DNA of 64,000 nt from Vibrio sp. PID17_43 (GCF_002608565.1 NZ_LIXM01000024.1:1-64000), one strand, 5' to 3'; counted from the first letter of the stretch, positions 1 to 8,050 are shown. Made by a program: numbers and translations. Notes: generated by a model not told the origin, from the sequence alone.

Positions 1-109
1 CATCGTTGGGTGAACTAAAAAACAGGCCAAGCTTCAGGTTGGAAATCGATGGAAGGAGTCAAGGCGAGTCTTCATGGTCGAGAATTGTCGACGATGTTGA
101 AAAGAGAAC
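1..109. other. Unassigned edge sequence abutting the insertion sequence
   Basis: This short piece lies between the window edge and the left end of the IS. The plus strand is open in frame 3 from the edge through the IS boundary to a stop near 182, giving a tail that includes SSWSRIVDDVEKRT. Frame 1 is also open from the ATG at 49. Neither product is recognised. It may be the end of a gene interrupted by the IS, but the fragment is too short to say. Confidence 0.25.
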
Positions 110-135
110 TGGACTGCCCCCAATATCCTTGACAG
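110..135 (+). repeat. Left terminal inverted repeat of the IS3 element
   Basis: This end matches the reverse complement of 1319-1344 at about 21 of 26 positions. The outer nine bases TGGACTGCC are identical. It lies downstream of the end of orfB. Confidence 0.8.
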
Positions 136-144
136 TTTTCAGCC

Positions 145-1038
145 TCATTTTGAGGCTGATTCAAACGCCTCTGGGCTGATTCCTCCGAGGTGAGTATGTC
201 ACCTAGTTCGATTGTAGAATAATTCGATGTAGTCAAACACATCAGCACGGGCCATTTCTCGTGTTTTGTAGATTCGTTTCTTAATTTTTTCCTTCTTCAG
301 GCTACTAAAAAACGATTCTGCAGCAGCATTATCCCAGCAATTTCCTCGGCGACTCATACTCGGAATTAAATGGTGCTTCTGGCAAAATTTTTGCCAGTAT
401 CCGCTGCTGTATTGTGAGCCTTGATCTGAATGTATGATGACGTTTCCCTCGGGCCTACGTCGCCATACCGCCATAAGAAGGGCATCAAGAACGATGTCTT
501 TAGCTAATGTTGACTTCATCGACCAACCGATAACTTTTCGTGAGTAGAGATCGATGACGACGGCTAGATAAAGCCAGCCTTGCCAAGTGCGAATGTAGGT
601 GATATAGGTCACCCATGATTTATCAGGAGCACTGACCTCAAACTGTCGGTTTAAATGATTGGGCATAATGATTGAGGGACGACCATAACCATAATTTCGG
701 TGTTTCTTATAGCCATGCATCGCTTTTATACCGTTATTTTTCATAATCTTAAGTACCAGATTAGGCCCACGACATTCGCCGAGTTATTTAAGGTCTAGAG
801 TAATTCTCCGATAGCCGTATATTCCGTAACTGGCATCGTAAGAGCTACGGATCAACTCGAGTAGTCGCCGATCTTCAATAGCACTTTGTGATTCTGGCTC
901 ATGTAGCCATGCATAATAGCCTGCTCTTGCTAGCCGCAACACACGACACATCGTCATGATTTTAAACATCTCAGAGTGCGCTAGAATAAACTGATACTTT
1001 ACTCTGGCAGGCTTGCAAAGTATCTGGCGGCCTTTTTT
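145..1038 (-). pseudogene. IS3-family transposase orfB, two in-frame stops
   Basis: Read in one frame from the slippery site, this is the DDE transposase half of the IS. The N-terminal part contains RAGYYAWL and YGIYGYRRI, and the integrase core contains HSDQGSQY and the AAAESFFSSLKKE region with the catalytic Glu. The frame is broken by TAA at 784-786 and TGA at 199-201. The true end, after HTHLGGISPEAFE, is the TGA at 145-147. The first catalytic Asp, normally in W-x-T-D-I-T-Y, is Tyr here (WVTYITYI). All three lesions are substitutions rather than indels, so the frame is otherwise intact over about 290 codons. The product would be inactive even if the stops were read through. Confidence 0.85.
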
Positions 1039-1283
1039 AAAATATCTCGCTCTTCTTCTGTCTGCTTTAAAAGCCCCTTAAGCCGGAGTATTTCTTTCTT
1101 CGCTTCTAATAATTCATTTTCATCTTTAGGACGAGATAGTGGTTGAGCTGCTTTGATCCATTTATAAATGCTGTGTTGCGATACGCCTAAACGATTAGAT
1201 ACATCTGCAGCAGAATAGCCGCGTTCTAACACCAATTTTACTGCTCCATCTTTAAATTCTGGGGGATATCTTTGTCCACTCAT
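999..1283 (-). CDS. IS3-family transposase OrfA
   Basis: This 94-residue DNA-binding subunit has an N-terminal helix-turn-helix (about residues 10-45, with RYPPEFKDGAVKLVLERGYS and VSQHSIYKWIK). A leucine-rich coiled coil follows at about 58-85 (EAKKEILRLKGLLKQTEEER), ending DILKKAARYFASLPE. This is the usual form of OrfA in the IS3 group. An A AAA AAG heptamer near the 3' end (1032-1038) would give the OrfAB fusion by -1 slippage. OrfA looks intact while orfB is not. The protein could still bind the IS ends and act as a regulator of related copies elsewhere, but that is inference. Confidence 0.85.
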   Translation of the reverse strand: MSGQRYPPEFKDGAVKLVLERGYSAADVSNRLGVSQHSIYKWIKAAQPLSRPKDENELLEAKKEILRLKGLLKQTEEERDILKKAARYFASLPE

Positions 1284-1318
1284 AAGTAATTCTCCTATGC
1301 AAAAAGAATAGGCGAAAT

Positions 1319-1344
1319 TTGTCTAGGAGATCGGTGGCAGTCCA
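1319..1344 (-). repeat. Right terminal inverted repeat of the IS3 element
   Basis: This is the partner of the repeat at 110-135. Read outward to inward on the minus strand it begins TGGACTGCC and diverges at about five positions. It lies just upstream of orfA, so it also covers the likely transposase promoter. Confidence 0.8.
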
Positions 1345-1628
1345 AGCCCTTTTCCTCAGCTTCATAACGCTCGATAACCATCATAAGTTTAGTTCTCGTA
1401 CCATTACCGGAATTGCAAATGACGGCTCTGTTAACCTGTAGTCGAAAGAATTACAAGAACGCCGCTGGCTTGAGTCAAAACCAACAGCTATTCTTTCCTT
1501 TGAATACTTTATCACCACATTTATCAAGGTAGTGCTAGGTTTTTCCTTAGCTAAACTGCAAGGATTGACCCTCAAAAATAACAGGAGTATCACTCCAATT
1601 TCGCTCCATCTTTAACTGGGGAAAGCTT
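1345..1628. other. Intergenic stretch between IS and dedA, no gene supported
   Basis: This 284-bp stretch has no convincing gene. A 70-codon minus-strand frame (1381-1593) has no recognisable domain and no ribosome binding site. A second minus-strand frame running into the IS end encodes NGTRTKLMMVIERYEAEEKG, which looks protein-like but is unassigned. The dedA promoter and its GGGGAAA ribosome binding site lie at the right end. Confidence 0.4.
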
Positions 1629-2228
1629 TTGGAACATATTAACGACCTGCTTCTCTCGATGAAACCGGTGCTAGAGCAGTACGGTTACCTCGCACTTATC
1701 GTCAGTATCTTTCTTGAGGGGATTGGCATTCCAATGCCTGGTCAATCATTAATGATTGCGGCTTCTATTCTCTCTTCAGAGCACGCCATGAACCTAAGTC
1801 TGGTGATGACAATCTCTTGGCTCAGTTGCTTTTTGGGGAATACCTGTGGTTACCTGATCGGTTATTATTTCGAAGGTTGGTTAGATAAAAAAGGCTATAT
1901 CTCAGGGCCAAAAATGCAAAAGCTTCAATCCGCAATCATACATTACGGTCCCATATGCTTGGTGGTGAGCCGATTTATCGAGGGGATGAAGCAGTTTATG
2001 CCGCTCGCTTGTGGTATAGCCAAAATGTCCCGTAAAGAGTTCTTACTCGGTAATGCGCTTGCTAGCACCATTTGGGTTGCCGCGTTCAGTTTACTCATTA
2101 ATGTGGCATTTGAGCACTTGGGTCTGATCACACATTTTTATGCAGAGCACCGATATGTCGTTTGGGTAATTGCAGCACTTCTGTTCTTACTGATGCTTAT
2201 TGCTGTATTAAAGCGTAAAAAATCTTAA
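1629..2228 (+). CDS. DedA family (SNARE-associated/VTT domain) membrane protein
   Basis: This 199-residue inner-membrane protein of the DedA family is linked in other bacteria to membrane homeostasis, lipid-carrier flipping and resistance to cationic peptides. The family signature is visible: an early hydrophobic segment with FLEGIGIPMPGQ (about residues 28-40), then a central SRFIEGMKQFMPLACGIAKM (about 115-135), followed by a hydrophobic C-terminus ending KRKKS. In most members the central motif is closer to GRFIPxxR, so this is a divergent member. The start is TTG at 1629 with GGGGAAA about 8 bases upstream; no ATG fits better. It stands alone, with the decayed IS upstream and a separately promoted transporter downstream. 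The exact substrate cannot be read from sequence. Confidence 0.85.
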   Translation: MEHINDLLLSMKPVLEQYGYLALIVSIFLEGIGIPMPGQSLMIAASILSSEHAMNLSLVMTISWLSCFLGNTCGYLIGYYFEGWLDKKGYISGPKMQKLQSAIIHYGPICLVVSRFIEGMKQFMPLACGIAKMSRKEFLLGNALASTIWVAAFSLLINVAFEHLGLITHFYAEHRYVVWVIAALLFLLMLIAVLKRKKS

Positions 2229-2313
2229 CCCGCTTTAACATAACAACAATAATGACAGCCCCTGACTCAAATAAAATGTTTTAGTGGGCCGTTGAACTGA
2301 TTTTGCCGACCAA

Positions 2314-2345
2314 AAACACCTAGCCATTTAGACGTCTATACATTG
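2314..2345. promoter_or_regulatory. Candidate MetJ operator (met-box array)
   Basis: A perfect met box AGACGTCT lies at 2330-2337. Read in register, the neighbouring 8-mers match the consensus at 5 of 8 (2314-2321), 5 of 8 (2322-2329) and 4 of 8 (2338-2345). MetJ binds tandem 8-bp boxes cooperatively, so one perfect box with degenerate neighbours is a plausible site. It abuts the -35 element of the downstream transporter gene, where bound MetJ would block transcription. Confidence 0.55.
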
Positions 2346-2371
2346 ACAAGTAGCTAGTGTCCGATTAGTCT
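2343..2371 (+). promoter_or_regulatory. Putative promoter of the NhaC-family transporter
   Basis: A perfect -35 TTGACA (2343-2348) is followed after 17 bases by a weak -10 TAGTCT (2366-2371). This would give a leader of about 25-30 bases before the ATG at 2405. It overlaps the candidate met-box array. Confidence 0.4.
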
Positions 2372-2404
2372 GCTTGCCTTTATTATTGATTATGTTGTCG
2401 TTCC

Positions 2405-3772
2405 ATGTCTGGTTCCAAAAATACGAATAAAGCAATTGCACCATCGGCAGTTGCACTTCTACCTTTAGTCGTCTTCCTCGCGCTATTTATCGGGGTAGGC
2501 ACTTACCTGTCTTTGCAAGGGGTTGACTTCGCGTTTTATCAGTTACCGGCCCCAATAGCAGCCTTACCTGCTATCGTCCTTGCCATCCTGTTAAGCAAAG
2601 ACAAACTCAATCGCTCAATCGAACATTTTATGCGTGGCGTAGGTAATCAAGACATCATCGCCATGTGTATGATCTACCTGCTTGCTGGCGCTTTTGCCGC
2701 AGTGGCAAAAGCCTCTGGCGGTGTGGATGCAACCGTAAACCTTGGCCTATCTGCAATACCAACCAGCATGATCTTGCCGGGTATATTCCTGATTTCGGCA
2801 TTCATTGCGACGGCCATGGGTACTTCAATGGGTACAATTGCGGCGGTAGCACCTGTTGCGCTAGGCATCGCACAATCTGCAGGCATGAGTCTTCCTTTAA
2901 CCGCAGGCGTGGTTCTGAGTGGGGCGATGTTTGGTGATAACCTCTCCATCATCTCTGATACGACGATCGCGGCTACGCGTTCACAAGGCTGTCAAATGAA
3001 GGATAAATTTAAAGAGAACATCCGCATTGCTTTACCTGCTGCATTAGGTGCACTAGTGATCTTCGCTTTCAACAGTACAGCAACTCAAGTACCAGAAACG
3101 GGTCCTATTGAGTGGCTAAAAGTACTGCCGTACATAACGATTCTTATCCTAGCGGTATCGGGGATGAACGTATTTGTGGTTCTGACAATTGGTATCGTTC
3201 TTGCCGGCGGCGTAAGTTTGTCTTCTATTGATAACTATGGCCTAACCAACTTTGCTCAAGATATTTATTCAGGCTTTGGTAGCATGCAGGAGATCTTTTT
3301 ACTATCAATGCTGATTGGTGGTTTGAGTGAGCTAATGCGTCGTCAAGGTGGTCTCGCCTTCCTAACGAACTTGGTAAGCAGCATTATCCGCTCATTTGGC
3401 TCAAGTCACTCTAAAGAAGCAAACGGCCGCGCAAGTGAACTGGGCATTGCAGGTCTCGTGTCGATGGTAAACACCTGTACGGCAAACAACACGGTCGCCA
3501 TCATTGTTTCTGGCAGTGTGGCTCGCCAACTGGCAGAAGAGAACAACGTATCACCACGTCGCTCTGCAAGCTTGTTGGATATTTTCTCATGTGTCATTCA
3601 AGGTGTTTTGCCTTACGGCGCACAGGTGCTACTGCTAGGCTCAGTATTTAACCTATCTCCGCTTGAAGTCGTCGCAAACTCTTACTACTGTTTTGCGCTT
3701 GCGATTGCAGCGATTGTGGCGGTGTTTATCAAGCACCCAGCACGTCAACCAGCACCGCAAATAGAAAATTAA
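2405..3772 (+). CDS. metT: NhaC-family transporter, candidate methionine transporter MetT
   Basis: This 455-residue polytopic inner-membrane protein belongs to the NhaC sodium/proton antiporter family. About eleven hydrophobic segments are visible from residue 15 on. Conserved family stretches include SAFIATAMGTSMGTIAAVAP (about 131-150) and GAMFGDNLSIISDTTIAATR (about 173-192). The half-repeat VNTCTANNTVAIIVSG lies near 352-367. General annotation would call it a Na+/H+ antiporter. NhaC-like proteins controlled by methionine regulons have been proposed as methionine transporters (MetT), and the operator directly upstream favours that reading here. The start ATG has no strong ribosome binding site. 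A strong terminator follows. The transported substrate is inference from regulation, not from residues. Confidence 0.7.
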   Translation: MSGSKNTNKAIAPSAVALLPLVVFLALFIGVGTYLSLQGVDFAFYQLPAPIAALPAIVLAILLSKDKLNRSIEHFMRGVGNQDIIAMCMIYLLAGAFAAVAKASGGVDATVNLGLSAIPTSMILPGIFLISAFIATAMGTSMGTIAAVAPVALGIAQSAGMSLPLTAGVVLSGAMFGDNLSIISDTTIAATRSQGCQMKDKFKENIRIALPAALGALVIFAFNSTATQVPETGPIEWLKVLPYITILILAVSGMNVFVVLTIGIVLAGGVSLSSIDNYGLTNFAQDIYSGFGSMQEIFLLSMLIGGLSELMRRQGGLAFLTNLVSSIIRSFGSSHSKEANGRASELGIAGLVSMVNTCTANNTVAIIVSGSVARQLAEENNVSPRRSASLLDIFSCVIQGVLPYGAQVLLLGSVFNLSPLEVVANSYYCFALAIAAIVAVFIKHPARQPAPQIEN

Positions 3773-3785
3773 TTGCTGAAATTTA

Positions 3786-3810
3786 AAAGGCTCCGATTGG
3801 AGCCTTTCTT
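3786..3810. terminator. Bidirectional terminator between metT and the BKACE gene
   Basis: The stem AAAGGCTCC / GGAGCCTTT with loop GATT is followed by T-rich sequence on both strands. It separates the convergent transporter and BKACE genes. Confidence 0.85.
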
Positions 3811-3813
3811 CGT

Positions 3814-4659
3814 TTAGGGCGCTTCAATCGCTTCCCAAAGCGCGCTCGCATCACACAACGGAATATTGAGCATTTCACTGATCGTCCTCAGTCTCTGCAC
3901 TTGAGCAGCATTGTTCTTTGCTACCTCACCATTTGCACTTAAATGATTGTTCTCAAATCCAATTCTGACATCCAAGCCAAGCAGCATCGCACTGGTTAAG
4001 CAATCCTGCTCTTTTGCGCCAAACGCACACACCGCGCAACGTATTTTCTCTTCAACAAAGCGTTCCAACTTTAACGATCGTAAATCCCAAGGCGAGGACT
4101 GCTGCGCTTTGTGATATCGACCCAATACAACGAGTCCATGTTGATGGTATTTGGGTAGTACACCTTTTTCACGCAGTAGGAAGAAACGCTCGATATCGGC
4201 CTGATCATAAAGAATGATTTGGCTCAATATTCCTTGCTCTGCCACCCAATGAAAGAACTCAGCGCCTTGTGATTCGCTGTCTGTTTCGGGGATAAGCTCC
4301 CGCAAAGCAAAAGATGCCGCCTCTGGCTTTACAACCTTAATGAGTGCCATTTGCTGTTGTGCCGTATACATCCCCACCGCTTCAGTAGTAAGTTGCACCA
4401 GCATCTTATCTCCTACCGACTTTTTTACTGTGTGATATATGTTGAGGTTATCTTCAATTTCAAGAGTGTGATTCCCCTTAGAATCCCTAGCATGCAAATG
4501 GATCATGGCAGCCCCTGCGGATAGGCATTCGAGTGCCTCTGTCACCATTTCTTCAATGGTCATTGGCAAGTGGGGATGGTCTTGCTTGGTTTTCCTAGCG
4601 CCATTCGGGGCGACAATTATCGCGATACGCTCTCGATCGAATTTGCGCTCCATTACCAT
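3814..4659 (-). CDS. BKACE family beta-keto acid cleavage enzyme (DUF849)
   Basis: This 281-residue protein is of the beta-keto acid cleavage enzyme family, whose founding member is 3-keto-5-aminohexanoate cleavage enzyme. These Zn-dependent TIM-barrel enzymes condense a beta-keto acid with acetyl-CoA and split it into acetoacetate and a new acyl-CoA. Visible family features are APNGARKTK near the N-terminus, the metal-binding HLHARD (about 54-59) and GFENN (about 233-237). It is translationally coupled to the upstream aminotransferase. An AAGGAGGT site sits about 10 bases before the ATG at 4659, and a second ATG at 4653 overlaps the aminotransferase stop as TAATG. The substrate side chain is not predictable by eye, and the full lysine fermentation gene set is not seen here. 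Confidence 0.85.
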   Translation of the reverse strand: MVMERKFDRERIAIIVAPNGARKTKQDHPHLPMTIEEMVTEALECLSAGAAMIHLHARDSKGNHTLEIEDNLNIYHTVKKSVGDKMLVQLTTEAVGMYTAQQQMALIKVVKPEAASFALRELIPETDSESQGAEFFHWVAEQGILSQIILYDQADIERFFLLREKGVLPKYHQHGLVVLGRYHKAQQSSPWDLRSLKLERFVEEKIRCAVCAFGAKEQDCLTSAMLLGLDVRIGFENNHLSANGEVAKNNAAQVQRLRTISEMLNIPLCDASALWEAIEAP

Positions 4660-5981
4660 TCTCTCGAAACCTCCTTAAGGGTGCGAGCAAGCTTTGTGAC
4701 TAACTCATCAATGTGATTAGGTTGGATGATAAAAGGAGGAGCAAGCAAAACATGATGCCCGTTCACGCCATCAATCGTGCCTGCCATGGGGTAACACATT
4801 AAGCCGTTTTCCATCGCCTGCTGTTTCAGTTTTTTGTCTGCCAATGTTGATACCTTCAGCGGTGCTTTGCTCTCTTTGTCCGCCACCAGCTCAATGCCAA
4901 TAAATAATCCTTTACCGCGAATGTCACCGACGAACGGCAAACCCGTTAATGCGTATTCAAGCTCTTGACGTAACCTCGCACCTTGTTGACGCACGGCCTG
5001 AAGCAACGCTTGCTGCTCAATGGTTTCGATGGTCGCAACGGCCGCGGCACAAGCAACCGGGTGAGCCATAAATGTGTGACCATGTTGAAAGAAGCCACTT
5101 CCCGATTCTATCGCTTGGTACACCTTGTCATTCGCAACGACTGCGCCTATCGGTTGATAGCCCGCCCCCAACCCTTTCGCCATGCAAACTAAATCAGGTT
5201 CCGCTTCCTCTTGTTCAAAAGCAAAAAAATGCCCGCTTCGCCCGACGCCGCACATCACTTCATCCATGATCAGTAGCACATCGTATTTGTCGCAAATTTC
5301 TCGAATACGTCGGAAATAGCCTTGAGTAGCCGGCACTGCCCCAGCTGTCGCTCCTACGATCGGCTCTACAACAAATGCCATTACATTCTCAGCGCCTAGC
5401 TCTAAGATTTTCGCTTCTAACTCATTGGCTGCGCGCAGTGAATATTCCCATTCCGATTCACTACTTTGTTGATGACGATAAGCATAACAAGGTGCAATGT
5501 GGTGGCTCGGTTGTAAGATGTTTTTGAATGGTTCACGCCGCCATTTATTGCCACTCACCGCCAAGGCACCTAGGGTATTGCCGTGGTAACTTTGCTGGCG
5601 TGCAATAAACTGGCTTTTTTCTGACAGACCTCGCTCGACAAAGTACTGACGTGCCATCTTCAACGCGGATTCCACCGCTTCTGAGCCCCCACTGACCAAA
5701 TAAACATGATTGAATTGGTCTGACATTCGCCTGCATATCAGTTCGGCCAGTCGCTCACTATTCTCACAGGTAAAAAATCCCGTATGAGCAAAAGGCACAC
5801 GCTCAATTTGAGCCAACATCGCTTGCTTAACCGCCTGATGACTGTGACCAAGGTTTGATACCGCGGCTCCACCGCAAGCATCCAAATAGGCTCTTCCTTG
5901 CTTATCAAACAGGTAAACGCCTTCCCCACGATCGATGATTGGCAACTGTGCGTGGCAATGACGATGAAACACATACGACAT
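4653..5981 (-). CDS. Class III (omega) aminotransferase, PLP-dependent
   Basis: This is a class III aminotransferase of 442 residues. Fold-type I features are present: GGSEAVESALKMARQ around 98-112 for cofactor phosphate binding, IMDEVMCGVGRSG around 240-252 with the PLP-ring Asp, and the Schiff-base Lys in CMAKGLGAGYQPIGAV around 268-283. Members act on omega-amino acids, beta-alanine, taurine or aromatic amines. I chose ATG at 5981 because GGAGGGAGG ends 7 bases upstream; an in-frame GTG at 5987 sits too close to it. Overlap with the BKACE gene suggests one pathway: amino donor to beta-keto acid, then acetyl-CoA-dependent cleavage. No regulator gene adjoins the operon. Confidence 0.85.
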   Translation of the reverse strand: MSYVFHRHCHAQLPIIDRGEGVYLFDKQGRAYLDACGGAAVSNLGHSHQAVKQAMLAQIERVPFAHTGFFTCENSERLAELICRRMSDQFNHVYLVSGGSEAVESALKMARQYFVERGLSEKSQFIARQQSYHGNTLGALAVSGNKWRREPFKNILQPSHHIAPCYAYRHQQSSESEWEYSLRAANELEAKILELGAENVMAFVVEPIVGATAGAVPATQGYFRRIREICDKYDVLLIMDEVMCGVGRSGHFFAFEQEEAEPDLVCMAKGLGAGYQPIGAVVANDKVYQAIESGSGFFQHGHTFMAHPVACAAAVATIETIEQQALLQAVRQQGARLRQELEYALTGLPFVGDIRGKGLFIGIELVADKESKAPLKVSTLADKKLKQQAMENGLMCYPMAGTIDGVNGHHVLLAPPFIIQPNHIDELVTKLARTLKEVSREW

Positions 5982-6174
5982 GCGCACTCCTCCCTCCTGA
6001 CTATTTTGTAAGCATAGTCAGGAAGACGGTAGTTTTTCATAAGATATGATCAGCAAATCATCAAACGCATTTGGAACATGGCAACCCAAAAAGCAATAAA
6101 CAAAGTAAGTCAAGACCATACAGACGCAATTGCAATTAGCCTATGGGTGACCAAAAGCGAATTTGTCTTTGATA

Positions 6175-7443
6175 TTAAGCGCTCAGCGCCTGTTCTAAGT
6201 CGGCTAAAATATCGTCGATATGCTCGATCCCTACCGACAAGCGAATCATCTCTGGTGAGACCCCTGCTTGTTTCTGTTCGGCTTCATTTAACTGACGATG
6301 AGTCGTGGAGGCAGGATGGCAAGCCAACGACTTCGCATCTCCAATATTGACTAAGCGCTTAAAGATCTTCAGTGCATCATAAAAACGCACGCCTGCTTCA
6401 TAGCCATCTTTCAAGCCAAACGAGAGAATCGCCGAGGGTTTGCCTTGCATGTATTTTTCTGCGAGAGGGTAATGCTCAGAGGTAGGTAAACCAGCATAGC
6501 TCACCCAACTTACTTTTTCATGCTGGCTCAAATACTGGGCAACTTTTAGTGCGTTTTCTGTGTGACGCTCCATACGGAGTGATAGGGTTTCTAGCCCTTG
6601 CATCAACATAAATGCATTCATTGGCGATAATGCTGAACCAGTATTGCGTAGTGGTACCGTTCTCGCGCGACCAATAAACGCCGCGTCACCAAATGCTTCG
6701 GCATAGATCACACCGTGGTATGAAGGCTCAGGTTGGTTAAATACCGGGAAGCGAGTTTTATGCTCTGACCATGGGAACTTGCCCGAATCAATGATGATGC
6801 CCCCCAATGTGGTGCCATGACCACCGACATACTTAGTCAGCGAATGAACGACGATATCTGCACCAAACTCGATCGGTTTACACAACACTGGCGTCGCCAC
6901 GGTATTATCAACTATCACAGGGACACCTTGCGCATGTGCAAGTTCCGCTACACGCTCTAAATCGATAATATTTCCTGCTGGATTACCGATACTTTCGCAG
7001 TATACCGCTTTGGTATTCTCATCGATAAGCTCAGCCAAGCTCTCCGGCTTATCGTCCTTCGCGAAACGCACTTCAATGCCTTGGTTTGGCAACATATGAG
7101 CAAATAAAGTGTAGGTACCACCGTACAACTGAGGGGTAGACACAATGTTGTCGCCTACTTGAGCTAACGTTAAAATCGCATAGTTAATCGCAGCACTGCC
7201 CGCACTCACGACCAAACCCGCTATACCGCCTTCTAACGCTGCCATGCGCTTTTCCAATACATCATTGGTCGGGTTCATGATACGAGTGTAGATATTACCT
7301 GGCACTTCCAAGTTAAAAAGATCAGCACCATGCTGAGCATTATCAAACTCATAAGCAACCGTCTGATAAATTGGGGTGGCGACAGATTTCGTCGTGGGAT
7401 CCGTTTCGTAACCAAAATGAATTGAGAGTGTTTCGTCTTTCAT
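6175..7443 (-). CDS. metY: O-acetylhomoserine sulfhydrylase
   Basis: This 422-residue PLP enzyme of the Cys/Met metabolism family makes homocysteine from O-acetylhomoserine and sulfide, a bypass of the cystathionine route to methionine. Typical features are the N-terminal IHFGYETDPTTKSVATPIYQ, YTRIMNPTNDVLEKRMAALE near residues 52-71, the PLP-ring Asp in IVDNTVATP and the Schiff-base Lys in HSLTKYVGGHG around 205-215. Length fits MetY and not the shorter MetB/MetC enzymes. It is monocistronic, and no met box was found in its 5' region. Together with the candidate MetT it gives this region two methionine-linked genes. Confidence 0.9.
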   Translation of the reverse strand: MKDETLSIHFGYETDPTTKSVATPIYQTVAYEFDNAQHGADLFNLEVPGNIYTRIMNPTNDVLEKRMAALEGGIAGLVVSAGSAAINYAILTLAQVGDNIVSTPQLYGGTYTLFAHMLPNQGIEVRFAKDDKPESLAELIDENTKAVYCESIGNPAGNIIDLERVAELAHAQGVPVIVDNTVATPVLCKPIEFGADIVVHSLTKYVGGHGTTLGGIIIDSGKFPWSEHKTRFPVFNQPEPSYHGVIYAEAFGDAAFIGRARTVPLRNTGSALSPMNAFMLMQGLETLSLRMERHTENALKVAQYLSQHEKVSWVSYAGLPTSEHYPLAEKYMQGKPSAILSFGLKDGYEAGVRFYDALKIFKRLVNIGDAKSLACHPASTTHRQLNEAEQKQAGVSPEMIRLSVGIEHIDDILADLEQALSA

Positions 7444-7671
7444 GTGTCTTCCCTGAACAAACTTAAGTGAATGGTTATCCTTTATATTGCCGATTTTTTC
7501 AGCAAAGAAAATTGCTACCGGTCACAGTCCGTTTGGGTTCAAAAAGAGAACATAGGGGGGTAATCCGATTTTGAGTACTAAAAGCGAGATTTTCACCCAG
7601 CGTTAACTGAAACTTTTCACCAATGTAGATGATAACTTGCCAATATGAGCTAAATTAAGAGTTATCAACCC
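7444..7671. other. Intergenic region upstream of metY
   Basis: This carries the leader and promoter region of metY on the minus strand and leads into an amidohydrolase remnant. No MetJ box or riboswitch was recognised. Confidence 0.4.
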
Positions 7672-8009
7672 CTTAATAGAGCATATCAATACGTAGAGGC
7701 CGCATTCAAAAATGACTGGCAAGTGCTCACCCATTCAAATGGCGATGCTGCGATTGGACAATTTATTGATGCCGTAGAAAAAGCGAATGAGAGACTCGGT
7801 AAAAGAGACCGGCGCCCTGTCTTAATTCAGGCCAAACTATTTGCCAAGATCAAATCGATCGTTTCGCTGAACTCGGTATCTTTCCTTCACTGTTCCCAAT
7901 ACACACATTCTATTGGGGAGATTGGCACGCCGATTATGTGCTTGGACACCCTCGCACAGACTTTATCTCACTAACCAAAGCGGTGCGTGAAACCGTTTAT
8001 CAGCGCTAA
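7672..8009 (+). pseudogene. C-terminal remnant of a YtcJ-like amidohydrolase, frameshifted
   Basis: Two consecutive plus-strand frames together encode the end of a YtcJ/amidohydrolase-3 type metal hydrolase. The first frame gives YQYVEAAFKNDWQVLTHSNG and then DAAIGQFIDAVEKANERLG. The second gives DQIDRFAELGIFPSLFPIHT, then FYWGDWHADYVLGHPRTDFI, ending TKAVRETVYQR at the TAA 8007-8009. They join near 7830-7835, where one C appears to be missing in the codons expected for I-H-A-Q-T. Everything N-terminal to about residue 350 of such an enzyme is absent. The remnant is clearly nonfunctional, and a terminator still follows it. Confidence 0.8.
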
Positions 8010-8023
8010 ACTCATCTCTGCCC

Positions 8024-8050
8024 AAAACCGTCTCAGCTGAGGCGGTTTTT
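8024..8050. terminator. Bidirectional terminator
   Basis: The stem AAAACCGTCTC / GAGGCGGTTTT has one G-T pair, loop AGCT, and T-runs on both strands. It closes the remnant hydrolase gene and abuts the stop of the convergent LysR gene. Confidence 0.85.

Larger units (their letters stand above)
110..1344 (-). mobile_element. IS3-family insertion sequence, decayed copy
   Basis: The 1235-bp element is bounded by imperfect inverted repeats that begin TGGACTGCC at 110 and end GGCAGTCCA at 1344. It has the classic two-frame IS3 layout on the minus strand: orfA (999-1283) with a helix-turn-helix and zipper, then orfB with a DDE integrase core. A slippery A AAA AAG heptamer at 1032-1038 would drive the -1 frameshift that fuses them. 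orfB carries two in-frame stops and lacks the first catalytic Asp, so this copy should not transpose by itself. The flanking bases (aac on the left, agc on the right) do not form a 3-bp target duplication. Confidence 0.9.

Noticed and set aside
1381..1593. A 70-codon minus-strand open frame upstream of dedA
   Set aside because: No ribosome binding site, no recognisable domain, and it lies in a rearranged border of the IS.
6078..6350. A 90-codon plus-strand frame starting MATQKAINKVSQDH
   Set aside because: Its second half is antisense to the metY 3' end. The first 30 residues could be a truncated gene start but match nothing I recognise.
7444..7620. Met boxes in front of metY
   Set aside because: No AGACGTCT-like tandem was found upstream of its start, in contrast to the transporter gene at 2405.
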